Below, in pieces: positions 1 to 7,597 of a stretch of DNA of 64,000 nt (the first letter of the stretch is position 1; the number at the start of each line of letters is the position of its first letter). This DNA comes from Bradyrhizobium jicamae (lineage in GTDB: Bacteria > Pseudomonadota > Alphaproteobacteria > Rhizobiales > Xanthobacteraceae). The stretch spans positions 1 through 64,000 of the forward strand of contig NZ_JAFCJX010000007.1 in NCBI RefSeq assembly GCF_018130695.1, written 5' to 3'. The notes beneath the pieces were generated by a model, which was given only the letters and a program-made list of their open reading frames with translations, was not told where the DNA came from and did not search any database. Made by a program: the position numbers and the translations under genes.

Positions 1-335
1 AGAAAGGGGCGCACACGGGCATACAAATGCAGCGGAGGCACGCCGGCCTTCCCTGCGCGATGGCTTTACGGCTTATACGTGCTCGCCCTGGTGAGACTCT
101 GCTTTTGTGCCACCATCATCCGCAAGGAACTTTCATCCCTCACGGACTTGCCACCAGCATCGGGGCGGCAGGCCCACACGACTTCGCCGTACGCCTCATA
201 TGCACTCGCCTAGCGCACACTCGGCGTCCACCGCATCTGCACCCGCGTTCGTGGCGATGGCGAGCGCCCCTCGTGTCGGGTGAGACGGGCGCATATTACT
301 ATAATCAGAATTTGTGTAAAGCGAATTATTTTTGA
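1..335. repeat. Dispersed extragenic element, copy A
   Basis: No credible gene lies here; the short open frames have no start signals or recognisable domains. The right end (266-333) recurs at 12812-12881. A 23-base block at 266-288 is identical in both copies, followed by a diverged AT-rich tail with the shared core GTAAAGC. From memory, sequences like this whole stretch, with open frames reading SCRVRR or RLTRHEG, are scattered through Bradyrhizobium genomes. The two-copy similarity is visible; the genus-wide claim is recall. Confidence 0.5.
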
Positions 336-651
336 GTTCGGGGCTTGACACGATTCCGGCAACCCGAACTGATTTGCCCGTCGTGTCGAATTTGTCACAG
401 GTCTTAGCGATTTGGAAAGCACCGGGTGAGATTGATGGGTACACGCAGGGATAAGCGTCGCCACAAAGCACACCAATTTGCTTGCCGATGCTATGATCGA
501 GCATTGTTCATGGCACTGGTCCTGACCCCGACGAGGGCTGGTCAGAAGCATCACGGCGTCACCGGAAAAATTTGATGTTCATCTGCGATCGGTTTGACGA
601 GTCATCTTCTCACACGAACGAAAATCCGTCGGCGCGTATAGGGATCGCGGC
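336..651. other. Intergenic stretch, no gene seen
   Basis: This stretch lies between the dispersed repeat and the first lipoprotein gene. I see no convincing coding frame, structured RNA or strong sigma-70 promoter. It presumably carries the promoter of the gene starting at 652. Confidence 0.4.
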
Positions 652-1365
652 ATGACGACGCGGCGAAAAGCTGTCGTCGCGGCGGCGCGGCTCGGAGGGG
701 CGCTGGTGTTGCTGGCGGCTTGCGGCGGCAACGACGCCACCTTTCGCTATCGGCTGGCCTTCTCGGTCAGCGTCAATGGGGCGACGAAGTCCGGCTCCAG
801 TATCATCGCGGTGCGCTACTGGAGGGGAGGAGCCTCCTGGGGGACCGGTGAGGCGACCTATACCGTCGTTAACGGCGTTACCCCCGTCATCGACCTTGGC
901 CAGTACGGCACACTGGTCGCGTCGATGGCTTCCGATGGCGAGGAATGGTTCAGGCGCAAGAAGCAGTATGGACTGGCCTGCAAGAAACCGCTCACGGCGG
1001 AGTCATTGCCCGGCAAATTCCGCCTGGAGCCGGTGGCGCTCGCCAGGCTCCGCGGGGACAAGCGTGATCTCACGGACGATTCCTATCCCGCCTTCATCTG
1101 GTTTCCGTATGGTCAGCCCTACGAGCGCGCGCAGCAGCTCTGCCCAGAGGAATTCTCCCGCGCGATTGGCGCCGATATCGAATTGCGGTCGGTCACCATC
1201 GAAGCGGCGCCCGACGCACCGCTGCTGACCAGGCTCGAAATCAGAGCCCCGTGGCTGGACGAGATCAGGATCGATCAAAAGCCCAAGAGCACGGTCTATT
1301 CCAAGAGCGGAATCTTCAAGCCCCACCGCACGAGCCAGATTGAAACGGACGAGAGTAACCGATGA
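652..1365 (+). CDS. Putative lipoprotein of unknown function
   Basis: A 237-residue protein with an Arg/Lys-rich N-terminus, a short hydrophobic stretch and a lipobox-like LLAAC at about residues 20-24 followed by GGN, so it is probably a lipid-anchored envelope protein. The mature part starts with a beta-rich FRYRLAFSVSVNG segment and has no domain I recognise. A truncated relative with VRFRLAFTVSVDG follows at 1449, so this is the intact member of a local duplication. The ATG at 652 is chosen because the signal sequence begins there. No function is proposed. Confidence 0.65.
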   Translation: MTTRRKAVVAAARLGGALVLLAACGGNDATFRYRLAFSVSVNGATKSGSSIIAVRYWRGGASWGTGEATYTVVNGVTPVIDLGQYGTLVASMASDGEEWFRRKKQYGLACKKPLTAESLPGKFRLEPVALARLRGDKRDLTDDSYPAFIWFPYGQPYERAQQLCPEEFSRAIGADIELRSVTIEAAPDAPLLTRLEIRAPWLDEIRIDQKPKSTVYSKSGIFKPHRTSQIETDESNR

Positions 1366-1448
1366 CTGATGCGACCGAACCTGACCACCACCACTGCCGA
1401 CGCGAGCGCATGGCAAGGGCTGGATAGATGGTCGCAGGGATTGCTCGC

Positions 1449-1700
1449 ATGAACAGAAAAGCGGTCCTGTGGCTGGTCCTGCTTGTTGGCGTGCTGTTGT
1501 TGTACAGGGCCTGCGACAAAGGCGGCGGGGATGTTCGCTTCCGGCTGGCGTTCACTGTCAGCGTGGATGGGGTGGAGAAAACCGGCCATTACGGTGACAG
1601 TGCAGTCCAGCACTGTCACCGTAATGCCCGGCCCCGTCGGCAATTCGGACAGTCTCGGCTTTTCGGCGCGGCGCTTGGAACACACGACCTCTTGGTTTGA
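1449..1700 (+). pseudogene. Truncated paralogue of the upstream lipoprotein
   Basis: The first about 45 codons (to roughly 1585) resemble the gene at 652: a charged N-terminus, a hydrophobic segment, a Cys at the end of that segment, then VRFRLAFTVSVDGVEKTG, aligning with FRYRLAFSVSVNGATKSG of the intact copy. At the point where the intact protein continues with SSI, the sequence runs into a long hairpin and then into a fragment of the serine hydrolase read out of frame, closing at a stop at 1698-1700. Most of the domain is missing, so this is probably a gene remnant. Expression of a short peptide cannot be excluded. Confidence 0.6.
1582..1631. repeat. Long near-perfect hairpin at a fusion scar
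   Basis: The arms are 1582-1603 and 1610-1631 around a six-base loop, AGTCCA. A 17-base perfect stem (CATTACGGTGACAGTGC and its complement) is extended, after one C-C mismatch, by CCGG on both sides. It sits exactly where the truncated lipoprotein copy stops matching its parent and just before the hydrolase fragment. No T-run follows, so it is not a classical terminator. Confidence 0.85.
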
Positions 1701-1707
1701 GGCGCAG
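1635..1707 (+). pseudogene. Fragment of the serine hydrolase 5' region
   Basis: These 73 bases match 3161-3233, the start of the mature part of the downstream hydrolase, with no length difference and roughly a dozen substitutions. In the proper frame this copy reads DSLGFSARRLEHTTSWFEAQ, against DSLGFSARRLARMTSWFEAQ in the intact gene. No start codon or remaining gene accompanies it. It is a decayed partial duplication. Confidence 0.8.
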
Positions 1708-1848
1708 CACCTCCCGTCCACTTCGTAGCCGCTTGAAATCACCCGCCGACTCGACGTTAGCTGCGTCAAGGGCGTATGAGCGAACCTACGCGGCTTGGCG
1801 TCAACAATGGCATTCGGAGTATTTCCGGTCGTGGGCACCAGCGGTTTG

Positions 1849-2964
1849 ATGTCGATCGACCTGGGGTTGCGGGGCGCCGTCGTCGCATTGTGTCTGCTGA
1901 TCGCAGCCCTGGCGCTGCGCGATCGCCGTGACAGCACGGCCGCGTTGCTGGGAGCCGCGCTCGCGATCGGCGCCGCGGCTTCGATGATCTGCTCGGCGCC
2001 GACATTCCCGCGGCCGTTTGCGTGGTGGGGCCTGTTGCTACTGGCGTTGTCCAGCGCGAACTGTGTTGTGTTCTGGCTATGGGCGCGTGCTGCCTTCGAT
2101 GACGATTTCGTCCCGCGGTTCTGGCATGGCGTCTTGTGGGCAGCCGTCGTCGTCGCGCAATGGCTGGACACCAGCGGCATCACACGATCGGCCGCGATCG
2201 AGGTTGCGATCGAACGCACGCTGCCGTTCGCCTCTCTCGGCCTGGCGTTGTTGGCGGTAGCGCAGACGCTTGTCACCTGGCCGGCGGACCTGGTGCAGGG
2301 CCGGCGTCGGCTCCGGCTGGTCGTATTGATCGGGGCGTCGGCCCAAATCGTTTTCAACTCTTACTTGAGCTTCCTGCAGCAGCCCTCGTATCCCACTTTT
2401 TCCATGACTAGCGTCGCCAACGTTCTCGCTCTGTTCGTGTTGGTCGGCTTGAGCGCATGGAATCTGCTAGAAGCGGGGACGCGAGGAGGTTCAATCCTGC
2501 TGCCCGCGACAAATGTCCGCTTCGGCGCGCCAGCTAAGGCGTCTGACGATCAGCGCAAGCCTGCCACGATTGAACCGGCTCTCCTGCGCCGGTTGGAACA
2601 GCTGATGACCGTCGAGCGCATCTACCGGCGTGAGCGATTGACGATTGGATCGCTATCCGCCGAGTTGGGCGTGCCGGACTACCGGTTGCGGCAGCTCATC
2701 AATGAGGGCCTCGGCTACCGCAATTTCAATGCGTTTCTCAATCATTACCGGATCGGCGAAGCCAAGGCAGCGCTGGTCGACCCCGAACAAGTGGAAGTCC
2801 CGGTGCTGACAATTGCGATGGACACAGGTTTCCAGTCGATCGGGCCGTTCAACCGCGCCTTCAAGGCCGCGACAGATCTGACCCCAACCGAATTCCGCCG
2901 CCTCGCCATGTCGGGAAATGCGGCCCCGGTGAACGATCGATTGAAAATCGGCCAGTCGGGTTGA
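1849..2964 (+). CDS. Membrane-anchored AraC-family transcriptional regulator
   Basis: A 371-residue protein. The N-terminal about 220 residues form roughly seven hydrophobic helices, and the C-terminal about 100 residues are an AraC-type double helix-turn-helix: a first helix pair near LTIGSLSAELGVPDYRLRQL, and a second near VPVLTIAMDTGFQSIGPFNRAFK ahead of the usual TPTEFRR ending. Such proteins are thought to sense an envelope or membrane signal and act on a neighbouring gene. The hydrolase starts 105 bases downstream on the same strand, and three direct repeats overlap this gene's 3' end, so it is the likely target. In-frame starts at TTG 1795 and ATG 1807 also exist; ATG 1849 directly precedes the first helix. 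Confidence 0.75.
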   Translation: MSIDLGLRGAVVALCLLIAALALRDRRDSTAALLGAALAIGAAASMICSAPTFPRPFAWWGLLLLALSSANCVVFWLWARAAFDDDFVPRFWHGVLWAAVVVAQWLDTSGITRSAAIEVAIERTLPFASLGLALLAVAQTLVTWPADLVQGRRRLRLVVLIGASAQIVFNSYLSFLQQPSYPTFSMTSVANVLALFVLVGLSAWNLLEAGTRGGSILLPATNVRFGAPAKASDDQRKPATIEPALLRRLEQLMTVERIYRRERLTIGSLSAELGVPDYRLRQLINEGLGYRNFNAFLNHYRIGEAKAALVDPEQVEVPVLTIAMDTGFQSIGPFNRAFKAATDLTPTEFRRLAMSGNAAPVNDRLKIGQSG

Positions 2965-3000
2965 GGAATCGGCCAGCCGAATTGCAGGAATCGGCGAGAA
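2946..3000. promoter_or_regulatory. Three direct repeats, candidate AraC operator
   Basis: The block AATCGGCCAG or AATCGGCGAG begins at 2946, 2967 and 2989, a spacing of 21-22 bases, about two helical turns. AraC-type proteins commonly bind such direct repeats. The first copies overlap the regulator's last codons, and a TTGACA at 3015-3020 follows just downstream, ahead of the hydrolase start. The repeats are visible; the binding role is inferred. Confidence 0.5.
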
Positions 3001-3068
3001 GGGATCGACAACATTTGACAGGCTGATGGCGGTCTTTCCTCGCAATAGCTGCGACAACGGGGCTGCCC

Positions 3069-5027
3069 ATGCGATATCAGCGATTTGCCGTTTCATTGAC
3101 CGCGCTGGCGGCGCTCACGCTCTATCTGGCAGGGGCGGCGCTTGCCGATGGCTTGCAGACCGTCGGCGATCCGGACAGTCTCGGTTTCTCGGCGCGGCGA
3201 CTGGCGCGCATGACCTCCTGGTTCGAAGCGCAGAGCGCAAAAGGCGATCCCTCCGGTTTTGTCGTGGGGATCGCTCGGGGCGGCAAGCTCACCTATTTGC
3301 AAGCCACCGGCTTCGAGGACCACGACAAGAAAATGCCGATGCGGCCGGATTCGATCTTTCGCATCGGATCGATGTCCAAGCAGATCACCAGCGTCGCCAC
3401 CATGATGCTGGTCGACGACGGCAAGCTCGACCTCGACGCTCCCGTGGCGCAGTATCTGCCGGAACTCAGGGATATGCAGGTCGTCAAAAAGGATCCGGTC
3501 ACCGGGGATCCGATCCTCCCGGATGTTGCGCGGAATATTTTTGAACCGGCGAAGCGTGCGATGACGATCCGGGACCTGCTGCGCAATACGTCCGGCCTCG
3601 TTTATGCTTCGCCGGACTACGCCGATCCCGGATTTGAGAATGCCGCGATTCACGTACTGTACGGCGCCAGGGCGCCGTTCCGGCGCGACAAGCCTATCGC
3701 GGACTTCGTCGCGAGCCTCGGCGCCCTGCCGCTTCTGCACCAGCCGGGCGAAGTCTGGGAATATGCCATCGGCTACGACGTGCTCGGCCGCGTCATTGAA
3801 GTCGTGTCGGGACAGCCCTTCGATCAGTTTCTGCAAAGCCGCCTCTTCGCGCCGCTGCATATGGTCGATAGCGGCTTCTCGGTACCGCAGGACAAGCTTG
3901 CCCGTCTCGTCGCCGTGCCGGGGCCGCAGCCCCAACCCCCTTTCGCGAATAGCGACGTCGGCAAGCCGCAGACGTTCTTCTCGGGCGGCGGAGGCATCGT
4001 CTCCACGGTTCCTGATTTTCTGCGCTTCTGCCAGATGCTGCTCAACGGCGGCGAGCTTGACGGCGTGCGTATCTTGAAGCCCGAAACGGTCCGGCTGATG
4101 ACGACGAATTCGCTGCCACCCGAGATGCACATTGCGGGGCATGAAGTCGGTCCGGCCTTCGGTACGGGCTGGGGGCTCGGTTTCGCAGTCCGCACCAGCC
4201 CCGATTTCAGCCTGATTCCGGGCGCAGTCGGAAGCTTCAACTGGCAGGGAAGCTGGGGCACGTTCTTCTCAGTCGATCCGGCACAGAAGCTGATCCTGAT
4301 CATGATGATGCAGCGGAGCGAGCACAGTGAGAACGGCTTCTATTTCAACGCCGTCCGTCGCCTGCCCTATGCGGCGCTGAAGGTGCCTGAAGCGCCGGCG
4401 CCGGTCGCAGCCGGGCAACGAAATGCCGGCGCCCTCACCGAATACGTCGGACGTTACGTTTTCGGCGGGTCTGCAAGTTCGCTGGACAGGCAGACCTCGG
4501 TCGCCGACGGCAATGGTTGGACCGGGCTTGAGTCCGTTATCGCGGGCACCGATGGCCTCAGGGTGATCAAATTGGCCGACACCGGCCCTGCCGCGAAAGC
4601 AGGCGTCATGGCGGGAGATCTCATCACCGCGATCGGCGATAGATCGATCAAGGGCCTGACCCTGGAAGCGGCCTTTCGTCGGATTTCAGGTCCGGTCAAC
4701 GCCGCGATCAAGTTCGAGATCATCCGCGCGACGCAGAGCGGTCCGCTCGTTGTTACCTTTGCCCGGGAGGCGGTTCCTGCGCAGAGTGTCGCGCTTCAAG
4801 TCAGTGTCGCAGACGGCAAGCTCGTCGTCGAGGCAACAGGCGGTTGGTCAATCCTCGATTTCGACAGGGGCCGGCCGACGCCGGTGGTGGTTCGCTCGAA
4901 CGATGAATTCCAAGTTGGGAGCGGCGATCATACGCGGATCGCGTTCACGCGCGATGCCACCGGAAAAATCAGCGGCGCGGTTCTCAATCCGGGGCCGTGG
5001 GAGCAACGTGGCGCAGTCGTCCCATAG
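3069..5027 (+). CDS. Secreted beta-lactamase-fold serine hydrolase with PDZ domain
   Basis: A 652-residue protein with a signal peptide (about residues 1-27, cleavage near GAALA-DG). The serine beta-lactamase/class C penicillin-binding fold covers about residues 35-420. The SxxK motif is S101-M-S-K104, the conserved tyrosine is probably Y232 (YAI in place of the class C YSN), and a NWQGSWGTFFSVDP segment corresponds to the third active-site block. A PDZ-like domain follows at about residues 485-565 (GLRVIKLADTGPAAKAGVMA). The YxN change points to an esterase or peptidase rather than a true beta-lactamase. The fold is confident; the substrate is unknown. Confidence 0.8.
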   Translation: MRYQRFAVSLTALAALTLYLAGAALADGLQTVGDPDSLGFSARRLARMTSWFEAQSAKGDPSGFVVGIARGGKLTYLQATGFEDHDKKMPMRPDSIFRIGSMSKQITSVATMMLVDDGKLDLDAPVAQYLPELRDMQVVKKDPVTGDPILPDVARNIFEPAKRAMTIRDLLRNTSGLVYASPDYADPGFENAAIHVLYGARAPFRRDKPIADFVASLGALPLLHQPGEVWEYAIGYDVLGRVIEVVSGQPFDQFLQSRLFAPLHMVDSGFSVPQDKLARLVAVPGPQPQPPFANSDVGKPQTFFSGGGGIVSTVPDFLRFCQMLLNGGELDGVRILKPETVRLMTTNSLPPEMHIAGHEVGPAFGTGWGLGFAVRTSPDFSLIPGAVGSFNWQGSWGTFFSVDPAQKLILIMMMQRSEHSENGFYFNAVRRLPYAALKVPEAPAPVAAGQRNAGALTEYVGRYVFGGSASSLDRQTSVADGNGWTGLESVIAGTDGLRVIKLADTGPAAKAGVMAGDLITAIGDRSIKGLTLEAAFRRISGPVNAAIKFEIIRATQSGPLVVTFAREAVPAQSVALQVSVADGKLVVEATGGWSILDFDRGRPTPVVVRSNDEFQVGSGDHTRIAFTRDATGKISGAVLNPGPWEQRGAVVP

Positions 5028-5157
5028 GCCACACTGACAGCTGATGACATTGAGGAGGCTTGCCCGGCCAAAGAAAATCCGACGATTGGAAGGTGGGGCG
5101 GTCTCGGTGGAACTCCGGCGTGCGAACTCGCGCAACGTCACCGCGATTGGCAGAGCG

Positions 5158-6165
5158 TCAGACCCAATGCCAGTGAATGGTCGCCTTCGACCTCTGGGCG
5201 GTGAGCCACGCGTCGATGATCAGGTCCCGGATCCGTTCGCGGGTCGGGTCATCATAGCGCGCAGCCTGGCGGGCGAGGACTTGCCCGACCCAGAACGTGC
5301 CACCGTCGTCCACCGGGCCGATGACACTGCCGTTCTCGGCGCCGGCGAACGCCGCCGGCAAGTCGCAGGCGAACAAAGTTTCCAATCGTCCGCTCGCGTC
5401 CCGCGGCGCCTGTTTGCCGTCGAGAACGGGACAGGTTCCTGAGCGCCGCCACGTCGCGGCGAGGCGACGAGCGGAGGCGGGCGTCTTCGTTTCCAGCCGC
5501 ATCACGGTCAGGCGGTCGAAGTCGCGCCGATGTGCGTCAAAATGCGGACGCATCTGATCCGCCACCAGGGCGATCTTGAACTTCTCCAACTGCAGGCTCT
5601 GCGCAACCAGCTCCTGCAGCGTTTCCATCGTCAGCTGCATGTCGTCGAGCCATTGCTGCATGGCGGCGCCGCTGTACAGGCGCTGCCGCATGCGGAACGT
5701 ATCGACGGCGGCCTCGAGCTCCGCCTCGCCGATGTCGGGTGGCGCATCTTCGATGGCTGCGAAGAGCAGCGCGCGGTCGACCAGATCCCGCATCAGGTCG
5801 GGCCGCGGCTGCAGGCGCGCGCTCAGATAGAGCAGCGCCGACTGGATCGTGGTCGACCTGCCATTGATCGTCAGAACGAAATTCGCGGCCCAGTGATCGG
5901 CATAGCGCGCCGTCCAGGGGATGCCATGGTCGGGATGCCAGGACAGCGCCGCGGTGCCGGCACCTGCGATCGTCAGCAAGATGTCGTAGTCGAGATCGTC
6001 CGAGCCTGGCTTCGCCTCGATCAGCAAGCGGCAGGGCAATCCGGGATGCGACGTCTTGAATTGCGCGAAGCGCGCCCGCGCCGCCCGCTCCCCGTGACGA
6101 TGGCGCGGCAGCTCACGCAGGAGCGCAAGCGCCTCGGCAAGAGCCTGTTCCACAGCTTCAGTCAT
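5158..6165 (-). CDS. PpiC/SurA-related peptide maturation protein
   Basis: A 335-residue protein without a signal peptide. The N-terminal half is helical and SurA-like; the C-terminal about 100 residues resemble a degenerate parvulin domain (SVIGPVDDGGTFWVGQVL, ending in a Trp-rich TIHWHWV). I recall a family of PpiC-related putative peptide maturation proteins found almost only next to ATP-grasp peptide ligases, and this fits. It overlaps the upstream ATP-grasp gene by four bases (ATGA), so the two are probably translationally coupled. Its likely job is precursor binding or folding during modification in the cytoplasm. The ATG at 6165 is preferred to the longer frame because of that overlap. 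Confidence 0.7.
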   Translation of the reverse strand: MTEAVEQALAEALALLRELPRHRHGERAARARFAQFKTSHPGLPCRLLIEAKPGSDDLDYDILLTIAGAGTAALSWHPDHGIPWTARYADHWAANFVLTINGRSTTIQSALLYLSARLQPRPDLMRDLVDRALLFAAIEDAPPDIGEAELEAAVDTFRMRQRLYSGAAMQQWLDDMQLTMETLQELVAQSLQLEKFKIALVADQMRPHFDAHRRDFDRLTVMRLETKTPASARRLAATWRRSGTCPVLDGKQAPRDASGRLETLFACDLPAAFAGAENGSVIGPVDDGGTFWVGQVLARQAARYDDPTRERIRDLIIDAWLTAQRSKATIHWHWV

Positions 6166-7265
6166 GCGCCTGGCCCGGGATTTTCCGCAGTTGCGGGGAT
6201 CGTGCAATCGAGATAAGCCGTGCCGTCAATCAACAACTCGGCGATCGCATCGCTGATCGGCAGAGCGAGCATGTCCTCCAGATAGGCCCACTGCCCATTG
6301 ATATTGACCTCAAGAAACACGTACTCGCCGTCGGGTGTCAGGATCAGGTCGATCGCCCCGAAGGTGAGGCCGAGCGCCTCGACCACCTGCACGCACCGTC
6401 GCTCGATCGCTTCCGGCAGCACATGGGTCGCGTAGAATTGCGACTGCCCGTACTCCGGATGGTGCCGCCAGTCCGTCTGCTGCCGGTAGCTGTCCTGGGA
6501 CTGGATCTCGACGGCGAACACGCGCCGTCCGACGACGGTCACCCTGAGCTCGAGGCGCTTTGGCACCTTCTCCTGGAACATGACCGGCGCGTGCCGCACG
6601 GCACTGCTGTTGGCAGCGTCGCGACGCCGTGCCGAGACGGTGTACGGTCGGGTCGCGACCCCGCCGACGCGCGGCGCGAGGTTGACGGCCCGCTTCGATA
6701 TCAGCCCGCCGTCGCACGCGTCGTAGAAATCCAGAAACCGCTCGGGACTGTTGGTCACGAGCGTGCGGGGCACGGCGAAACCCACGCGTCCGGCCACCGA
6801 CAGCTGATGAAGCTTGTTTTCGGGCGAGGGAGCCTGATTCCGCACGGGAAGAGCCGCCCATGGGGCGCACGCCGGTGGATCGGCGTCCTCCTGGTAAAGC
6901 GGCGCGGATGCCGACGCCGGTCGCTCCGGAATCCAACGGCAATCGAGGCATTCATAGAGCTGCGAGAGGAAACGCGCGCAGGTCTCCGCGACCCACCAGG
7001 CCTGGTCTTCCGGAACGTCCGGAGCGGGCGTCGGCCGTACCCGTGCGCGGTGCCAGGCCGCACGCACATCCGCCAGATCGAGGCGCTTGTCCGCGCAGGT
7101 CAGGAACCGCCGCACGGCACCCGTCCGATCATAATCGACGGTCAGCTCGGCGGATGATGGATACCGCCGCGGATCGAACAGGAAATACGGCGAGCCGCGC
7201 GCATCAAGCCGCGCTGTGACGTGGCGCACGTGGCGGTCGCCCGGCTCGCCGATGATGAGGATCAT
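6162..7265 (-). CDS. ATP-grasp ribosomal-peptide ligase
   Basis: A 367-residue ATP-grasp enzyme of the RimK/MvdC-MvdD type that builds ester or amide crosslinks in ribosomal peptides. Visible are the family-like SPENKLHQLSVAGRVGFAVP segment at about residues 147-166, FQEKVPKRLELRVTVVG at 230-246 in the nucleotide-binding part, D306 in GAIDLI, and the metal-binding E319-x-N321 in FLEVNINGQWAYLED. It lies 11 bases after the small precursor gene at 7277-7441 and overlaps the PpiC-related gene, giving a three-gene operon. The predicted substrate is that precursor. The ring type cannot be deduced from sequence alone. Confidence 0.8.
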   Translation of the reverse strand: MILIIGEPGDRHVRHVTARLDARGSPYFLFDPRRYPSSAELTVDYDRTGAVRRFLTCADKRLDLADVRAAWHRARVRPTPAPDVPEDQAWWVAETCARFLSQLYECLDCRWIPERPASASAPLYQEDADPPACAPWAALPVRNQAPSPENKLHQLSVAGRVGFAVPRTLVTNSPERFLDFYDACDGGLISKRAVNLAPRVGGVATRPYTVSARRRDAANSSAVRHAPVMFQEKVPKRLELRVTVVGRRVFAVEIQSQDSYRQQTDWRHHPEYGQSQFYATHVLPEAIERRCVQVVEALGLTFGAIDLILTPDGEYVFLEVNINGQWAYLEDMLALPISDAIAELLIDGTAYLDCTIPATAENPGPGA

Positions 7266-7276
7266 CCTGTGCTGGA

Positions 7277-7441
7277 CTATTCGTCCGTCAACTGGGTGAT
7301 CGATTTGCTCGCGACGCCGCCGATGGTGGTGAGACCGCGGGTGTTGATGAGACCGCCGCTGACCGCATTCAGCTCGTCGCTCTTCAGCTCGGTGGTTACG
7401 TCTTTCGTTTCGACCAGGTCCTTGATCGGCTTCTTCGTCAT
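7277..7441 (-). CDS. RiPP precursor peptide with double-glycine leader
   Basis: A 54-residue open frame. The leader, about 30 residues (MTKKPIKDLVETKDVTTELK then SDELNAVSGG), ends in a double glycine. The 24-residue core begins LINTRGLTTIGG and ends SITQLTDE, and holds Thr/Ser plus C-terminal Asp/Glu that an ATP-grasp ligase could join. A strong Shine-Dalgarno GAGGAG lies at 7450-7455, eight bases before the ATG, and the ligase gene starts 11 bases downstream. The leader motif E-L-x-x-D-x-L-x-x-V-S-G-G recurs in the peptides near 32 kb. The gene is very probable from RBS, spacing and neighbours; the modification chemistry is inferred. Confidence 0.85.
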   Translation of the reverse strand: MTKKPIKDLVETKDVTTELKSDELNAVSGGLINTRGLTTIGGVASKSITQLTDE

Positions 7442-7597
7442 CTGATCAACTCCTCAAATTGGAAAGCCAAAATTTGGAACGCCAAGTATGTCTTGACAAA
7501 GATACGATGGAGCAAGCCTGCGGATCCGACAGTGACACATATCACACCGGGCCTTACTGCGTCATATTCGAGCCGTGCGCCCGTCAGCCTTTGCCCC

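Noticed and set aside
7221..7445. 74-codon plus-strand frame covering the RiPP precursor
   Set aside because: No ribosome site or domain; the minus strand has the Shine-Dalgarno, GG leader and operon position.
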